A DNA stretch of 61,244 nt. Origin: an uncultured bacterium (GTDB taxonomy: Bacteria > Cyanobacteriota > Vampirovibrionia > Gastranaerophilales > Gastranaerophilaceae). The DNA lies in contig URHD01000001.1 in NCBI GenBank assembly GCA_900547585.1, positions 1 to 61,244 on the forward strand. The letters are read 5' to 3'. Within the stretch, counting starts at the first letter, position 1; every line of letters starts with the position of its first letter. This document shows, in pieces, positions 42,813 to 51,435 of the stretch. The notes below the pieces were generated by a model. That model was not told the origin of the DNA, searched no databases, and saw nothing but the letters and a program-made list of their open reading frames with translations. A program made the position numbers and the translations under genes.

Positions 42813-43106
42813 CTACTTTTTAGCAGCGAGTTTTTTGTCAACAGCTTCTTTGAATTTTTTACCAGCTGAGAAAGCAGGAACAGTTTTAGCTGCGATTTTA
42901 ATTTCTTTGCCTGTTTGAGGGTTGCGGCCTGTTCTAGCTGCTCTTTTTCTGGATTCGAATGTACCGAAGCCGACCAAAGTAACTTTTTGTCCTTTAGCAA
43001 CAGTTTTTTCAACAGTTTCCATCCAAGCGTTGATAACGTCAGATGCTTCTTTTTGAGTAACTTTAGCTAATTTTGAAACTTCTTGTACTAATTCTTCTTT
43101 GTTCAT
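42813..43106 (-). CDS. hup: HU-family DNA-binding protein
   Basis: 97 aa histone-like protein that bends and compacts DNA. NKEELVQEVSKLAKVTQKEASDVINAW forms the helical core; VTLVGFGTFESRKRAARTGRNPQTG is the beta-arm with the intercalating Pro region (RNPQTG), followed by KIAAKTVPAFSAGKKFKEAV. The C-terminal tail is basic (VDKKLAAKK). GGGG about 10 nt before the ATG. Single gene, terminator shared. Confidence 0.95.
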   Translation of the reverse strand: MNKEELVQEVSKLAKVTQKEASDVINAWMETVEKTVAKGQKVTLVGFGTFESRKRAARTGRNPQTGKEIKIAAKTVPAFSAGKKFKEAVDKKLAAKK

Positions 43107-43276
43107 AGTATTTAAACCCCTTTTCTAAAATGTACATTATTATTATATTTGAATCCTGAATAATGGCAAGTACTTTTTTTCCTCCAAACGGCTGTTTTTT
43201 TAATAGTTTGTTTAAAATCCGTTTTCTTCCTTTACAAAGAGGGAAAAAGTTTTTAAAATGTAATAAAGGACAAAGT

Positions 43277-43840
43277 ATGGAAAAGAAATTCGGATTTTCG
43301 CTTGCAGAAGCGCTTATAACACTCCTCATAATTGCACTGATAACTGTATTATCAGCGCCTGTCATCACCAAAAAAGCAAGAAAACGTGAAGACACAAACA
43401 TGTGGACGTTTGTAAAGAACAAAAATAAATATATTTATCCTACAAACAACAACGATATCATGCTTGGCTCAACAAAACAGCCAAAAGGGATTGTGGTAAA
43501 CGGGGTTCTTGTTTTCAAAAACACTAAAGGCGAAACCATCGGCTGGATTGCAGAAGACGGAACAAATTCCTTTACCCTCGAAAATCAAGGCTTGTCTTTA
43601 ACCTCAATTTCTGATGAAGATATGCGAAAACTTGTTGAGCAGGTTCAAAATAACATCGACGTGAATAAACTCACCCAACAGGTGCAAAATGCCGAAAAAA
43701 TTGCCGGAAAGACCGCCGCAAAGCCCGCTGCAAGCAATAAAGAGCATGCTCAAAACAACAGTGCACAAAATTCGGATTTAAATATTGATATTAATGCACT
43801 AATGAACACAATTAACCAGATAAACAGTCAGCAGAGGTAA
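43277..43840 (+). CDS. Type IV prepilin-like / pseudopilin protein
   Basis: 187 aa. KKFGFSLAEALITLLIIALITVLSAPVI is a class III-type signal: cleavage after Gly, with Phe1 and Glu5. After the hydrophobic N-terminus comes a variable domain with NNIDVNKLTQQVQNA and a Ala/Asn-rich tail (NKEHAQNNSAQNSDLNIDINAL). Length and lack of Cys differ from the other two prepilins in the window. Start at ATG 43277, with AAAGGA eight nt upstream; the open frame is longer. It runs into comEB by a 6 nt gap. Confidence 0.85.
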   Translation: MEKKFGFSLAEALITLLIIALITVLSAPVITKKARKREDTNMWTFVKNKNKYIYPTNNNDIMLGSTKQPKGIVVNGVLVFKNTKGETIGWIAEDGTNSFTLENQGLSLTSISDEDMRKLVEQVQNNIDVNKLTQQVQNAEKIAGKTAAKPAASNKEHAQNNSAQNSDLNIDINALMNTINQINSQQR

Positions 43841-43846
43841 TTAATT

Positions 43847-44299
43847 ATGATAAAACCATGGAATGAATATTTTTTAGAGATTGCAAAAACATGCTCAACC
43901 CGCTCAAACTGCTTCAGAGCGAAAGTCGGCGCAGTAATTGTCGGTGAAGACAAAAAAATCAAAGCAACCGGCTACAACGGCACACCGTCAAAAGTGGTTT
44001 CCTGCTATGAGCTGGGAAAATGCTACAGAATGGAGCATAATATCCCCTCAGGAACAATGTACGAAACATGCCGCAGTATCCATGCCGAGCAAAACGCAAT
44101 AATTCAGGCAGGTCAAGACAGATGCCAGAACGCAACAATGTATATTTACGGGCATGAATTTATCTGTATTCTTTGCAAAAGATTTATTGTTCAGGCCGGA
44201 ATAAAAGATGTTTATCTTTTAAAGGATGAAAATTCACACATGAAACATATTTCTGTAGAAGAAATCCGAAAAGAGCTCAGCGAGTCATTTAAAGTTTAG
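43847..44299 (+). CDS. comEB: dCMP/cytidine deaminase family (ComEB-like)
   Basis: 150 aa zinc deaminase, most like dCMP deaminase/ComEB. RAKVGAVIVGEDKKI, SIHAEQNAI with catalytic Glu and Zn-His, and the second Zn pair as ICILCKRF (Cys-x2-Cys) where PCxxC is usual. The Cys run CRSIHAE is typical of dCMP deaminases. It produces dUMP for dTMP synthesis. A prepilin gene lies 6 nt upstream, an arrangement also seen for comE loci, but there is no ComEA or ComEC here. Confidence 0.8.
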   Translation: MIKPWNEYFLEIAKTCSTRSNCFRAKVGAVIVGEDKKIKATGYNGTPSKVVSCYELGKCYRMEHNIPSGTMYETCRSIHAEQNAIIQAGQDRCQNATMYIYGHEFICILCKRFIVQAGIKDVYLLKDENSHMKHISVEEIRKELSESFKV

Positions 44300-44317
44300 A
44301 AAAGTTAAGGAGCTTGA

Positions 44318-44911
44318 TTAAAAAATCAGCTCTTTTATTTCAAAAAGTTCTTCCAGGCGGCCGGATTTCGTTACAGTTTCTATTTTTTCAAGAATCCTAT
44401 CGAGTTCAGGCTGTGAGGGTTCTTTTAGTACTGCTGGCAGATTAATTTGCGAGGTATCTTTTACCGCTTTAAAATTCTTATTAATCGTAAGAAAATCTTT
44501 ATAAACGGTTAAAATTTCCAGCCATTCTGGTGGAAATTCCTCTGATTTACCGGTATAATATGCGCAATCTTTGGGATATTTTTCGTAATAAGCCAGCAGC
44601 GAGTTGATTTCATAAAAAATATCATCGTCAGGCACATTCTGTCCGAAAAAAGCATTATTCAAGATTTCTTTTGGTTCAGATTTAAAGTTAAATTTTATAA
44701 AAGCAGCCCAGAGCAGGCAGCCAAGGTAAAAAGCAGTAGAATTTTCAAACAATTTGCAGAGTTTTTGACGCTGCATCTGGAACTGGACTTTTTTGCGGTT
44801 GAATTGTTTTATTGTCCCGAGAAAGGCATTAAATGACTCAAGGCAATCCGAAAAAACATAGGTATGAGCTGAATAGCCCGGGTCAAAGGGGACACCGTCG
44901 GTGAAATTCAT
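44318..44911 (-). CDS. Hypothetical helical protein (197 aa)
   Basis: A 197 aa, mostly alpha-helical protein (MNFTDGVPFDPGYSAHTYVFSDCLESF ... FYLGCLLWAAFIKFNF ... LEKIETVTKSGRLEELFEIKELIF), with no signal peptide or motif I know. The ATG at 44911 has AAAGGAG twelve nt upstream; a longer frame to 44959 adds MFRGSPARLKKGALSK, in part derived from the repeats beyond. It lies between comEB and the tRNA-Arg repeats. No function assigned. Confidence 0.6.
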   Translation of the reverse strand: MNFTDGVPFDPGYSAHTYVFSDCLESFNAFLGTIKQFNRKKVQFQMQRQKLCKLFENSTAFYLGCLLWAAFIKFNFKSEPKEILNNAFFGQNVPDDDIFYEINSLLAYYEKYPKDCAYYTGKSEEFPPEWLEILTVYKDFLTINKNFKAVKDTSQINLPAVLKEPSQPELDRILEKIETVTKSGRLEELFEIKELIF

Positions 44912-44980
44912 TTTAGACAAAGCTCCTTTTTTTAATCTAGCCGGTGAGCCCCTGAACAAGTTCAGGGTGACATTTTATAG

Positions 44981-45141
44981 GTGCTCCGGGAGGCGCTTTG
45001 GGTTGCTTGCCCGAAACTTTTTTAAATTTGCTCCCACGGGAGTTCGACCGAATGTCGGTTTTTATAAAAATCGTGCCCGGGGAGGCGTTTTGGGCTGCTT
45101 GCCCGAAACATTTTCAAATTTGCTCCCTCGGGAGTTCGACC
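44981..45141. repeat. Two tandem ~69 bp repeats carrying tRNA-Arg 3' end copies
   Basis: Unit A 44981-45049 and unit B 45073-45141 are 69 bp each and differ at ~7 positions. Each starts with GTGCCCGGGGAGG (or GTGCTCCGGGAGG), the acceptor/T-arm end of the adjacent tRNA-Arg, and ends CGGGAGTTCGACC, its T-arm in the other orientation, around a GGGCTGCTTGCCC hairpin. Spacing from unit to unit to the tRNA is 92-94 bp. A CCTGAAC-AA-GTTCAGG palindrome lies just left at ~44950. Confidence 0.7.
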
Positions 45142-45166
45142 ACGCCATGGCCTTTATATATTATAC

Positions 45167-45239
45167 GTGCCCGGGGAGGGTCGAACTCCCGGCCTGCAGC
45201 TTCGGAGACTGCCGCTCTATCCTACTGAGCTACGGGCAC
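45167..45239 (-). tRNA. tRNA-Arg (anticodon CCG)
   Basis: 73 nt cloverleaf: acceptor GTGCCCG/CGGGCAC, D-stem GCTC/GAGC, anticodon stem GCAGT with loop CTCCGAA, T-arm GGGAG-TTCGACC-CTCCC. CCA is not encoded. Its 3' end is copied twice in the repeats downstream. Confidence 0.93.
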
Positions 45240-45297
45240 ATAAAAATACTTTCCAATTATAACATACTGCTATATAATTATATTATAGGGGAAAATA

Positions 45298-45636
45298 ATG
45301 AAAGATAAAAATTGTATATTTTGTAAAATAGCAAATGGAGAAATTCCGGTTGAACCGGTATGGGAGAATGAAAAAGTTTTTGCATTTAAAGATGCAAATC
45401 CACAGGCTCCAGTGCACATACTTGTTGTACCGAAAGACCATTACGCATCATTAAATGAGCTGGACGACAAAAATCTAATGGGTGAGCTGATAAACGGCGT
45501 CAAGTCTACAGCGAAAACCCTAGGGCTAAAAGAATACAGAACTGTCCTCAACACAGGTGAAAGCGCAGGTCAAACTGTCTTTCATATCCATTTTCATGTA
45601 CTGTCCGGACGTGATTTCAACTGGCCGCCGGGCTAA
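45298..45636 (+). CDS. HIT-family (HinT-like) nucleotide hydrolase
   Basis: 112 aa histidine-triad protein. CIFCKIANGEIP at the start and the triad HIHFHVLSG at the end carry the catalytic His residues; DANPQAPVHILVVPK is the conserved middle. Typical HinT hydrolyses AMP-N-lysyl or acyl-AMP conjugates. A purine-rich AGGGGAAAAT precedes the ATG; TPR gene follows 12 nt later, so they are probably co-transcribed. Confidence 0.93.
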   Translation: MKDKNCIFCKIANGEIPVEPVWENEKVFAFKDANPQAPVHILVVPKDHYASLNELDDKNLMGELINGVKSTAKTLGLKEYRTVLNTGESAGQTVFHIHFHVLSGRDFNWPPG

Positions 45637-45648
45637 AGAAGGTAATTA

Positions 45649-47283
45649 ATGTTTATATTTGATAATCCGCCATTATTATTTTTAATATTGACATTGGTCT
45701 TAGCTGCTGCATATATGTTCCTCAGAATCAACGAAGAAGTGACAGGAAAAGGCGGCGTAAAAAAATTGGGCATCTCACCTGATGACGCCTACATTGAAAT
45801 GCAGACATGCCTTGCAAACAGGGATCATAAATCAGCACAAATGTTTGCGCTTAAATACCTCGAAGCTGACCCGATGTTCAACGATTTAAGACGATTGCTT
45901 ATCAAATCTTACATTGATTCACACAAAGAATATGATGCAATAAACCAGCTCTTAATTCTTGTAAAAAACGCTCCCGATGATGTCAAAGCATATCTTCAGC
46001 TGGGAGTGCTTTACCAGAATACAAATCAGAACAAAAAAGCCATAAATTATTATAATGAAGTTCTCAGACGCGATGATTCGAATATTTTGGTGCTAAAGAA
46101 TCTGGGGCAGCTCTACATAAACGAACGGCAGATGGATTCAGCACTAAAAATATACAAACAACTGCTTCAAAATTTTGAAGATGAAAAAGATAAAGTTGAA
46201 TTTTACCCGATAATGGGCGATTTATACGCTTCACAAGGGGAAAACAAGCAGGCACTCGATTTTTATAAAAAGGCTTTTAAATACCAGCCAACAAATATTG
46301 AAATCGTAAAAGCCAGCAGAAAAATATACGCCAGGCTAAAAGACACCGATAACATGCTTAGACTGTCCAAAAAGCTCATCGCAATGGCTCCGGGAAATTA
46401 CGATTATTATAATGATTTGATACAGGCGCTTTTTGACCTGAAACATTATGATGAAGCCCTTAACTACGCAAACAAAGCAATGGAACTCGACAGCAAAGAC
46501 GAAAAACAGCTGATGAGCATGATTGCAAAGATTTATACATACACGGGAAAAGCCGATGAAGCTGTAGATATCCTTGAAAATAAGGTTATGGTTGACCCGA
46601 GGGATGTAGATATGGTTCAGGCATATGCAATGGCGCAATGTATGAATAAGAACTATGAAGAGGGCGTAAAACTTTGCCTTGATGCGATAGAAATAGCTGT
46701 TCCCGCAGGTGTAATAAAACTCCAGAACACAATCAGTAACATTCTTTGCGAAAATGCCGTAGAACTTTTAGAAAATGGCGATACAGGCGGGGCATTTGAA
46801 AAATTTACAGAAGCCGTGCAATATAACAGCGACAATCCGGAGATTTACTTCAAGCTCTGTGACGCAAACCGAAGAGTAAAAAACTACTCAGAAGCCCTGA
46901 AACAGTGCAAACGAGCAATCGAGCTTTCACCGGAAGACAGCAGGTATTATGTTTACCTCGGTGACATATATATTGACCTGCAAAACTACATAGAAGCCCT
47001 CCAGCACTATAAAGAAGCGGTAGATATTGACCCGAGGAATGCTACAGCACACGCAAAACTTGGCATTTTGCAGGCTAAAGGGCACCAGTACGAAGCCGGA
47101 ATCAAATCGCTTCTTGCTGCACTTTCCATTGATGAAAATAATCCTGACACAAGATACAACCTTGCGCTCATATATGAGCTTCAAGGCAATATAGAAGAAG
47201 CTAAAACCGAATACAAAAAAGTTTTGAGCCTTGACCCGAACCACGCAGAAGCACTCAACAATTTGCAAATATTAGGAGAATAA
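45649..47283 (+). CDS. Membrane-anchored TPR protein (544 aa)
   Basis: An N-terminal transmembrane segment (PPLLFLILTLVLAAAYMFL) is followed by ~13 tetratricopeptide-like repeats through the C-terminus (e.g. LQLGVLYQNTNQNKKAINYYNEVL, IYIDLQNYIEALQHYKEAV, YNLALIYELQGNIEEAKTEYKKV). The repeats should form a superhelical scaffold facing the cytoplasm or periplasm. Similar proteins act in cell-envelope or pilus assembly; the partner is not deducible. It is followed by a bidirectional terminator. Confidence 0.85.
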   Translation: MFIFDNPPLLFLILTLVLAAAYMFLRINEEVTGKGGVKKLGISPDDAYIEMQTCLANRDHKSAQMFALKYLEADPMFNDLRRLLIKSYIDSHKEYDAINQLLILVKNAPDDVKAYLQLGVLYQNTNQNKKAINYYNEVLRRDDSNILVLKNLGQLYINERQMDSALKIYKQLLQNFEDEKDKVEFYPIMGDLYASQGENKQALDFYKKAFKYQPTNIEIVKASRKIYARLKDTDNMLRLSKKLIAMAPGNYDYYNDLIQALFDLKHYDEALNYANKAMELDSKDEKQLMSMIAKIYTYTGKADEAVDILENKVMVDPRDVDMVQAYAMAQCMNKNYEEGVKLCLDAIEIAVPAGVIKLQNTISNILCENAVELLENGDTGGAFEKFTEAVQYNSDNPEIYFKLCDANRRVKNYSEALKQCKRAIELSPEDSRYYVYLGDIYIDLQNYIEALQHYKEAVDIDPRNATAHAKLGILQAKGHQYEAGIKSLLAALSIDENNPDTRYNLALIYELQGNIEEAKTEYKKVLSLDPNHAEALNNLQILGE

Positions 47284-47291
47284 ATAACATA

Positions 47292-47318
47292 AAAAAACGA
47301 CCTTCAAGGCCGTTTTTT
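47292..47318. terminator. Bidirectional Rho-independent terminator
   Basis: AAAAACGACCTT - C - AAGGCCGTTTTTT hairpin between convergent TPR and clpX genes, with A- and T-runs. Confidence 0.8.
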
Positions 47319-47335
47319 ATTATTAATTGTGTGTT

Positions 47336-48661
47336 TTATGCGATTTCTTCTTCCGATTCATGTACCGGTTCGGGGTGTTTGTTCGGAAGTTTGATGAGTT
47401 CGGCAACTTTGTCCCGTTTGTTCACCATTTCCGCCGTAATTGTGAACTCTTTCACATCTTTTTGTGACGGAATTTCGTACATCACGTTGAGCATGAGTTC
47501 TTCAACAATAGAGCGCAACGCACGGGCGCCGGTTTTTCGTTTAATTGCTTCTTTAGCAATAAGTTCAATAGCCTCAGGCTCAAACTTAAGCTCGACATCG
47601 TCCATCTGCAACAGACACTGATACTGTTTCAAAATAGCGTTTTTGGGCTCGGTGAGAATCATCTTCAAAGTAGCCTCATCCAGCTGGTCAAGAACCGCAT
47701 AGATAGGAACACGCCCTATGAACTCCGGAATGAGCCCAAATTTCAACAAATCTTCGGGCTGGAGTTTTTTGAGCATTTTCTGCGCTGCAATCTCTTTTTC
47801 AGCCGCAGTTGCGGGAGCTTTAGCGCCAAATCCGAGCGAAGTACCTTCACCTGCGCGTCTTTCAACAATTTTATCAAGTCCGACAAAAGCACCGCCCACG
47901 ATGAACAGGATATTTTTTGTATCAATCTGGATAAATTCCTGATGAGGATGCTTTCTTCCACCCTGCGGCGGAACATTAGCAACTGTCCCTTCAATCATTT
48001 TCAAAAGCGCCTGCTGGACGCCTTCGCCGCTTACGTCGCGCGTAATGCTCGGATTTTCCGATTTTCTGGCAATTTTATCGATTTCATCAATGTAGATAAT
48101 GCCTCGTTCAGCTTTCTGTGCATCAAAATCTGCACTCTGATAGAGCCTCAGGAGGATATTTTCAACATCATCACCCACATAGCCTGCTTCTGTAAGTGTA
48201 GTCGCATCCGCAACAGCAAATGGGACATCAAGCATCTTCGCAAGCGTCTGTGCAAGGAGAGTTTTTCCGGAACCGGTTGGTCCGACGAGCAGAATGTTGC
48301 TTTTTTGGATTTCAATACCGGAATCATCGCCTTTCGCGTTATGAGCGATACGTTTGTAATGGTTATAAACAGCGACTGACAGCACTTTTTTTGCGTCATC
48401 CTGTCCAACGATATTTTCGTCAAGATATGCCTTGATTTCGTGAGGTTTCGGGATGTTGGTGAGGTCAGTAGGTGATTTTTCAGCACCTTCGCCTTTTTCT
48501 TTGTCTTTATTTTCAAAGAATTCCTCATCAAGTATTTCATTACACAATTCTACGCATTCATCGCAGATATAAACCTCGGGGCCGGCAATTAATTTTTTTA
48601 CCTGGTCCTGAGTTTTTCCACAAAATGAACATTTTAAGCGGCTGTCATCGTGTTTAACCAT
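47336..48661 (-). CDS. clpX: ClpX, ATP-dependent Clp protease ATPase subunit
   Basis: 441 aa AAA+ unfoldase. N-terminal zinc-binding domain: CSFCGKTQDQV and CDECVELCNEIL (C4). Walker A GPTGSGKTLLAQ, Walker B IIYIDEID, sensor and the pore loop VGYV-type AGYVGDDVENIL. The IGF-like loop (LGF region, TSLGFGAK) that docks ClpP is present. ATG follows AGGAG. Downstream of clpP on the same strand, part of tig-clpP-clpX. Confidence 0.96.
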   Translation of the reverse strand: MVKHDDSRLKCSFCGKTQDQVKKLIAGPEVYICDECVELCNEILDEEFFENKDKEKGEGAEKSPTDLTNIPKPHEIKAYLDENIVGQDDAKKVLSVAVYNHYKRIAHNAKGDDSGIEIQKSNILLVGPTGSGKTLLAQTLAKMLDVPFAVADATTLTEAGYVGDDVENILLRLYQSADFDAQKAERGIIYIDEIDKIARKSENPSITRDVSGEGVQQALLKMIEGTVANVPPQGGRKHPHQEFIQIDTKNILFIVGGAFVGLDKIVERRAGEGTSLGFGAKAPATAAEKEIAAQKMLKKLQPEDLLKFGLIPEFIGRVPIYAVLDQLDEATLKMILTEPKNAILKQYQCLLQMDDVELKFEPEAIELIAKEAIKRKTGARALRSIVEELMLNVMYEIPSQKDVKEFTITAEMVNKRDKVAELIKLPNKHPEPVHESEEEIA

Positions 48662-48715
48662 TTATTTATCTCCTGATTTAATTTTGTCGTTTCGGATTGA
48701 CCGAAATCGCAAATT

Positions 48716-49315
48716 TTATTCATGTTTCGCTGTTTTTTCTATTGAAACAACTTTATCAATCATACCATACTCGAGAGCTTCCTCGGGAGTCATGATATAA
48801 TCTCTGTCCGTGTCTTTTTCAATCTTTTTGATTGATTGTCCGGTATTTGCAGCCAATATTTCATTCAAGGATTTTTTGATTCTGATGATTTCAGCTGCCT
48901 GAATTTCAATATCGGTTGCCTGACCCTGTGCACCGCCCAGAGGCTGGTGAATAAGAACTCTGGAATGCGGAAGAGCCAGCCTTTTGCCTTTTGTACCGGA
49001 TGAAAGCAAAAATGCACCCATACTTGCAGCCTGCCCCAAACAAATCGTGGAAACATCGGCTCTGATGTGCTGCATTGTATCATAAATCGCAAAACCTGCT
49101 GTAACGCTGCCTCCAGGGCTGTTGATATAGAGCATAATGTCTTTTTCAGGATTTTCGCTGTCCAGGAGCAGCATTTGTGCTACTACGAGGTTGGCTACCA
49201 TATCATCAATCGGAGTTCCGAGAAAAATGATTCTTTCTCTCAATAATCTTGAGAAAATATCAAATGCGCGTTCGCCGCGGCTTGATTGTTCTACAACTGT
49301 TGGTACAAAGCTCAT
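48716..49315 (-). CDS. clpP: ClpP, ATP-dependent Clp protease proteolytic subunit
   Basis: 199 aa serine protease. Catalytic Ser in GQAASMGAFLL, His in ALPHSRVLIHQPLGG and Asp in EKDTDRDYIMTPEEALEYGMID. N-terminal VEQSSRGERAFDIFSRLLRERIIFLG is standard. It forms the tetradecameric chamber used by ClpX. AAAGGGC precedes the ATG. Sits between tig and clpX. Confidence 0.97.
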   Translation of the reverse strand: MSFVPTVVEQSSRGERAFDIFSRLLRERIIFLGTPIDDMVANLVVAQMLLLDSENPEKDIMLYINSPGGSVTAGFAIYDTMQHIRADVSTICLGQAASMGAFLLSSGTKGKRLALPHSRVLIHQPLGGAQGQATDIEIQAAEIIRIKKSLNEILAANTGQSIKKIEKDTDRDYIMTPEEALEYGMIDKVVSIEKTAKHE

Positions 49316-49333
49316 AATTTGCCCTTTCTTATA

Positions 49334-50632
49334 CTATTTTTCTATGAATTTTACTGTGTTGTTGTCAACGAGGAATTTTGTCACCTTGCGGCTCAAAGCC
49401 TGTTGTGAAAGCGACTGAATCATTCCGGGAGTTCTGGACATTTCTTTCAAAATCGTAGTTTTGTCCGTGCCATACATCGAAGCAAGCTCAGAAAACTGTG
49501 CATCAAGGTCCTCAGCAGTAATCTGGAGGTTTTCGAGTTTAGCAATCTCAGAAATCATCAGTGAATTTTTGATTCTGTTTTTAGCCTCTTCTTTAAGCTC
49601 TGCCCATATTTTATCATGACCTTCTTTTTCAACAATTTGTTCCCAGGTCAGGCCTGATTGAGCAATTTTTTGAACGAATTCATTTTTCAGTGCATTAGCC
49701 TCACGTTCAATCATAGTATCCTGAATTTCAACTTCCATGTTGTCGAGAACGGTTTGAAATACTTTGTTTGCGCTTCTTTTTTCGTTTTCGTTGGATTCAA
49801 GGCTGTCAAGATACTTAACAATGTCAGCTTTCATTTCATCAACTGATTTGAACGGCCCGACTTTTTTAGCCAGTTCATCGTTGAGCTCGGGTTGCTTCTT
49901 TTCTTTGATTTCGTTGATTTTGATTTTAAACTGCGCAGGCTGACCTTTTAATTTTTCGTCGTGATATTCATCAGGGAATTTTACGTCAATTGTGAATTCT
50001 TCACCTGCATTTTTGCCGACGAGTTGTTCTGCAAACCCGGGAATAAACGTACTGTTGCCCAAATCGAGCATATAATTCTTAGCACTTCCGCCTTTGATTG
50101 CTTCGCCGTTAACAAAACCGTCAAAATCAATCATAACGATATCTTTGTCGTTAGTTTCTCTTCCGGAAACAGTTTCCAGCGTGGAATATCTGTTTACGAG
50201 CCCTTCAAGTTCTTTTTCAACGGCATTTTCAGCGTTTTTGTATTTTTCAACTTCGACTTCCAGCCCTTTATATTGTTTGATTTTGACTTCAGGCTTGAGT
50301 TCGATTTTTGCTACGATAGAAACGGGTTTGCCCATTTCAAAGTTATAAGATTCAAGATAAGGCTCTGAAATAACGTCCAGATTGTTTTCATTGATAGCTT
50401 TTGCAAAAACAGAGGGCAGCATAGATTCCAGTGCATCGCGTTGAATAGTTTCCATACCGATATGTTTTTCAAGGATGTTTCTGGGCGCTTTCCCTTTTCT
50501 AAATCCCGGAATATTCACTCTTTGTGCCAGTCTTCTGCAGGATTTGTTATACTCATCCATAGCTGTTTTTTCATCAATTTCAATATCGAGTTTTACAATA
50601 TTATTTTCTTGTTTTTCGACTTTTACGCTCAT
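49334..50632 (-). CDS. tig: Trigger factor
   Basis: 432 aa ribosome-associated chaperone and peptidyl-prolyl isomerase. N-terminal ribosome-binding tail with NIPGFRKGKAPRNILEKH (GFRKGKxP signature), PPIase (FKBP) domain around NDKDIVMIDFDGFVNGEAIKGG, and a helical C-terminal substrate-binding arm. I use the ATG at 50632 with AAGGAAGAG; the frame extends to 50665. The tig-clpP-clpX order is conserved in many bacteria. Confidence 0.95.
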   Translation of the reverse strand: MSVKVEKQENNIVKLDIEIDEKTAMDEYNKSCRRLAQRVNIPGFRKGKAPRNILEKHIGMETIQRDALESMLPSVFAKAINENNLDVISEPYLESYNFEMGKPVSIVAKIELKPEVKIKQYKGLEVEVEKYKNAENAVEKELEGLVNRYSTLETVSGRETNDKDIVMIDFDGFVNGEAIKGGSAKNYMLDLGNSTFIPGFAEQLVGKNAGEEFTIDVKFPDEYHDEKLKGQPAQFKIKINEIKEKKQPELNDELAKKVGPFKSVDEMKADIVKYLDSLESNENEKRSANKVFQTVLDNMEVEIQDTMIEREANALKNEFVQKIAQSGLTWEQIVEKEGHDKIWAELKEEAKNRIKNSLMISEIAKLENLQITAEDLDAQFSELASMYGTDKTTILKEMSRTPGMIQSLSQQALSRKVTKFLVDNNTVKFIEK

Positions 50633-50799
50633 TTTCTCTTCCTTTAATCGTATTAATTCAAACATATTATATTATAAAAGTAATTTAAATAAACCCTCCA
50701 TGCCAAATTTAGGCGAAATGGTGTATAAAAATTATAGCTATTTTGTGAAAATATGATAAAATCAAAGTATAAATATGTATTCGGGAAAGGAATATCACA

Positions 50800-51417
50800 A
50801 TGTACAAGCATTCCGGTTACACGCTGGCTGAAACTCTTATTACGCTAATCATAATCGGCGTTATCGCCACAATCACCATTCCTACGATGATAGGCAACGC
50901 AGGACGAAAAAATCTGGATGCAGGCGTAGCCAAAGCATATTACACGCTTAATCAGGCGCTTGATTTGATGAAAGCAGACGGTGCATATGTTCCAAAATGC
51001 TATTACGGATTCAATTTTGAGAGCGTTGAAAAAGATGAAACGCTGAACGATTTCAGCAAATGCGAGGATTTTTACAAAAAATTCGTAAAAAAAATAAATA
51101 CTGTCAAAGTTTGTGACGGAAGCTCATCAGGCTGCACATACGATGGGTTTAACAGCGCAGGAGGCGGATGTGAATTCGGCTCCGGTGCCGGAGCATTTGT
51201 GACAACAGACGGTATGCTGTTTATACTCTACCAGAGCACATCTCCGACTTTTCTTGTTGATGTAAACGGTGCCAAAGGCCCTAACAAATGGGGTTATGAC
51301 ATGTTTACATTCTCTATCTACGGGGATGGAAAAGCATCCAATGTCGAATCCGGAGAATGCATGGCAACAGCTCCGGGAGGAAAAACAGCAGCTCAAATTT
51401 TACAAGGAAGTAATTAA
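50800..51417 (+). CDS. Type IV prepilin with Cys-rich Ca-loop C-terminal domain (205 aa)
   Basis: Prepilin signal HSGYTLAETLITLIIIGVIATITIPTM: cleavage after Gly, Tyr1, Glu5. The exported domain has Cys pairs (PKCYYG, KCEDF, VCDGSSSGC, GGCEFG, ESGEC) likely bridged, and the block FLVDVNGAKGPNKWGYDMF, a DVNG..GPN..GYD loop like the Ca-binding loop of major pseudopilins. GGAAAGGA precedes the ATG. A second prepilin follows 18 nt later on the same strand. Confidence 0.88.
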   Translation: MYKHSGYTLAETLITLIIIGVIATITIPTMIGNAGRKNLDAGVAKAYYTLNQALDLMKADGAYVPKCYYGFNFESVEKDETLNDFSKCEDFYKKFVKKINTVKVCDGSSSGCTYDGFNSAGGGCEFGSGAGAFVTTDGMLFILYQSTSPTFLVDVNGAKGPNKWGYDMFTFSIYGDGKASNVESGECMATAPGGKTAAQILQGSN

Positions 51418-51435
51418 ATAAGAAAGCGAGGCAAA

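Noticed and set aside
44901..45308. Plus-strand ORFs (135 and 76 codons) across the tRNA-Arg repeats
   Set aside because: They translate the tandem repeats and the antisense of the tRNA; repetitive peptides such as GCLPETF arise from the repeat units.
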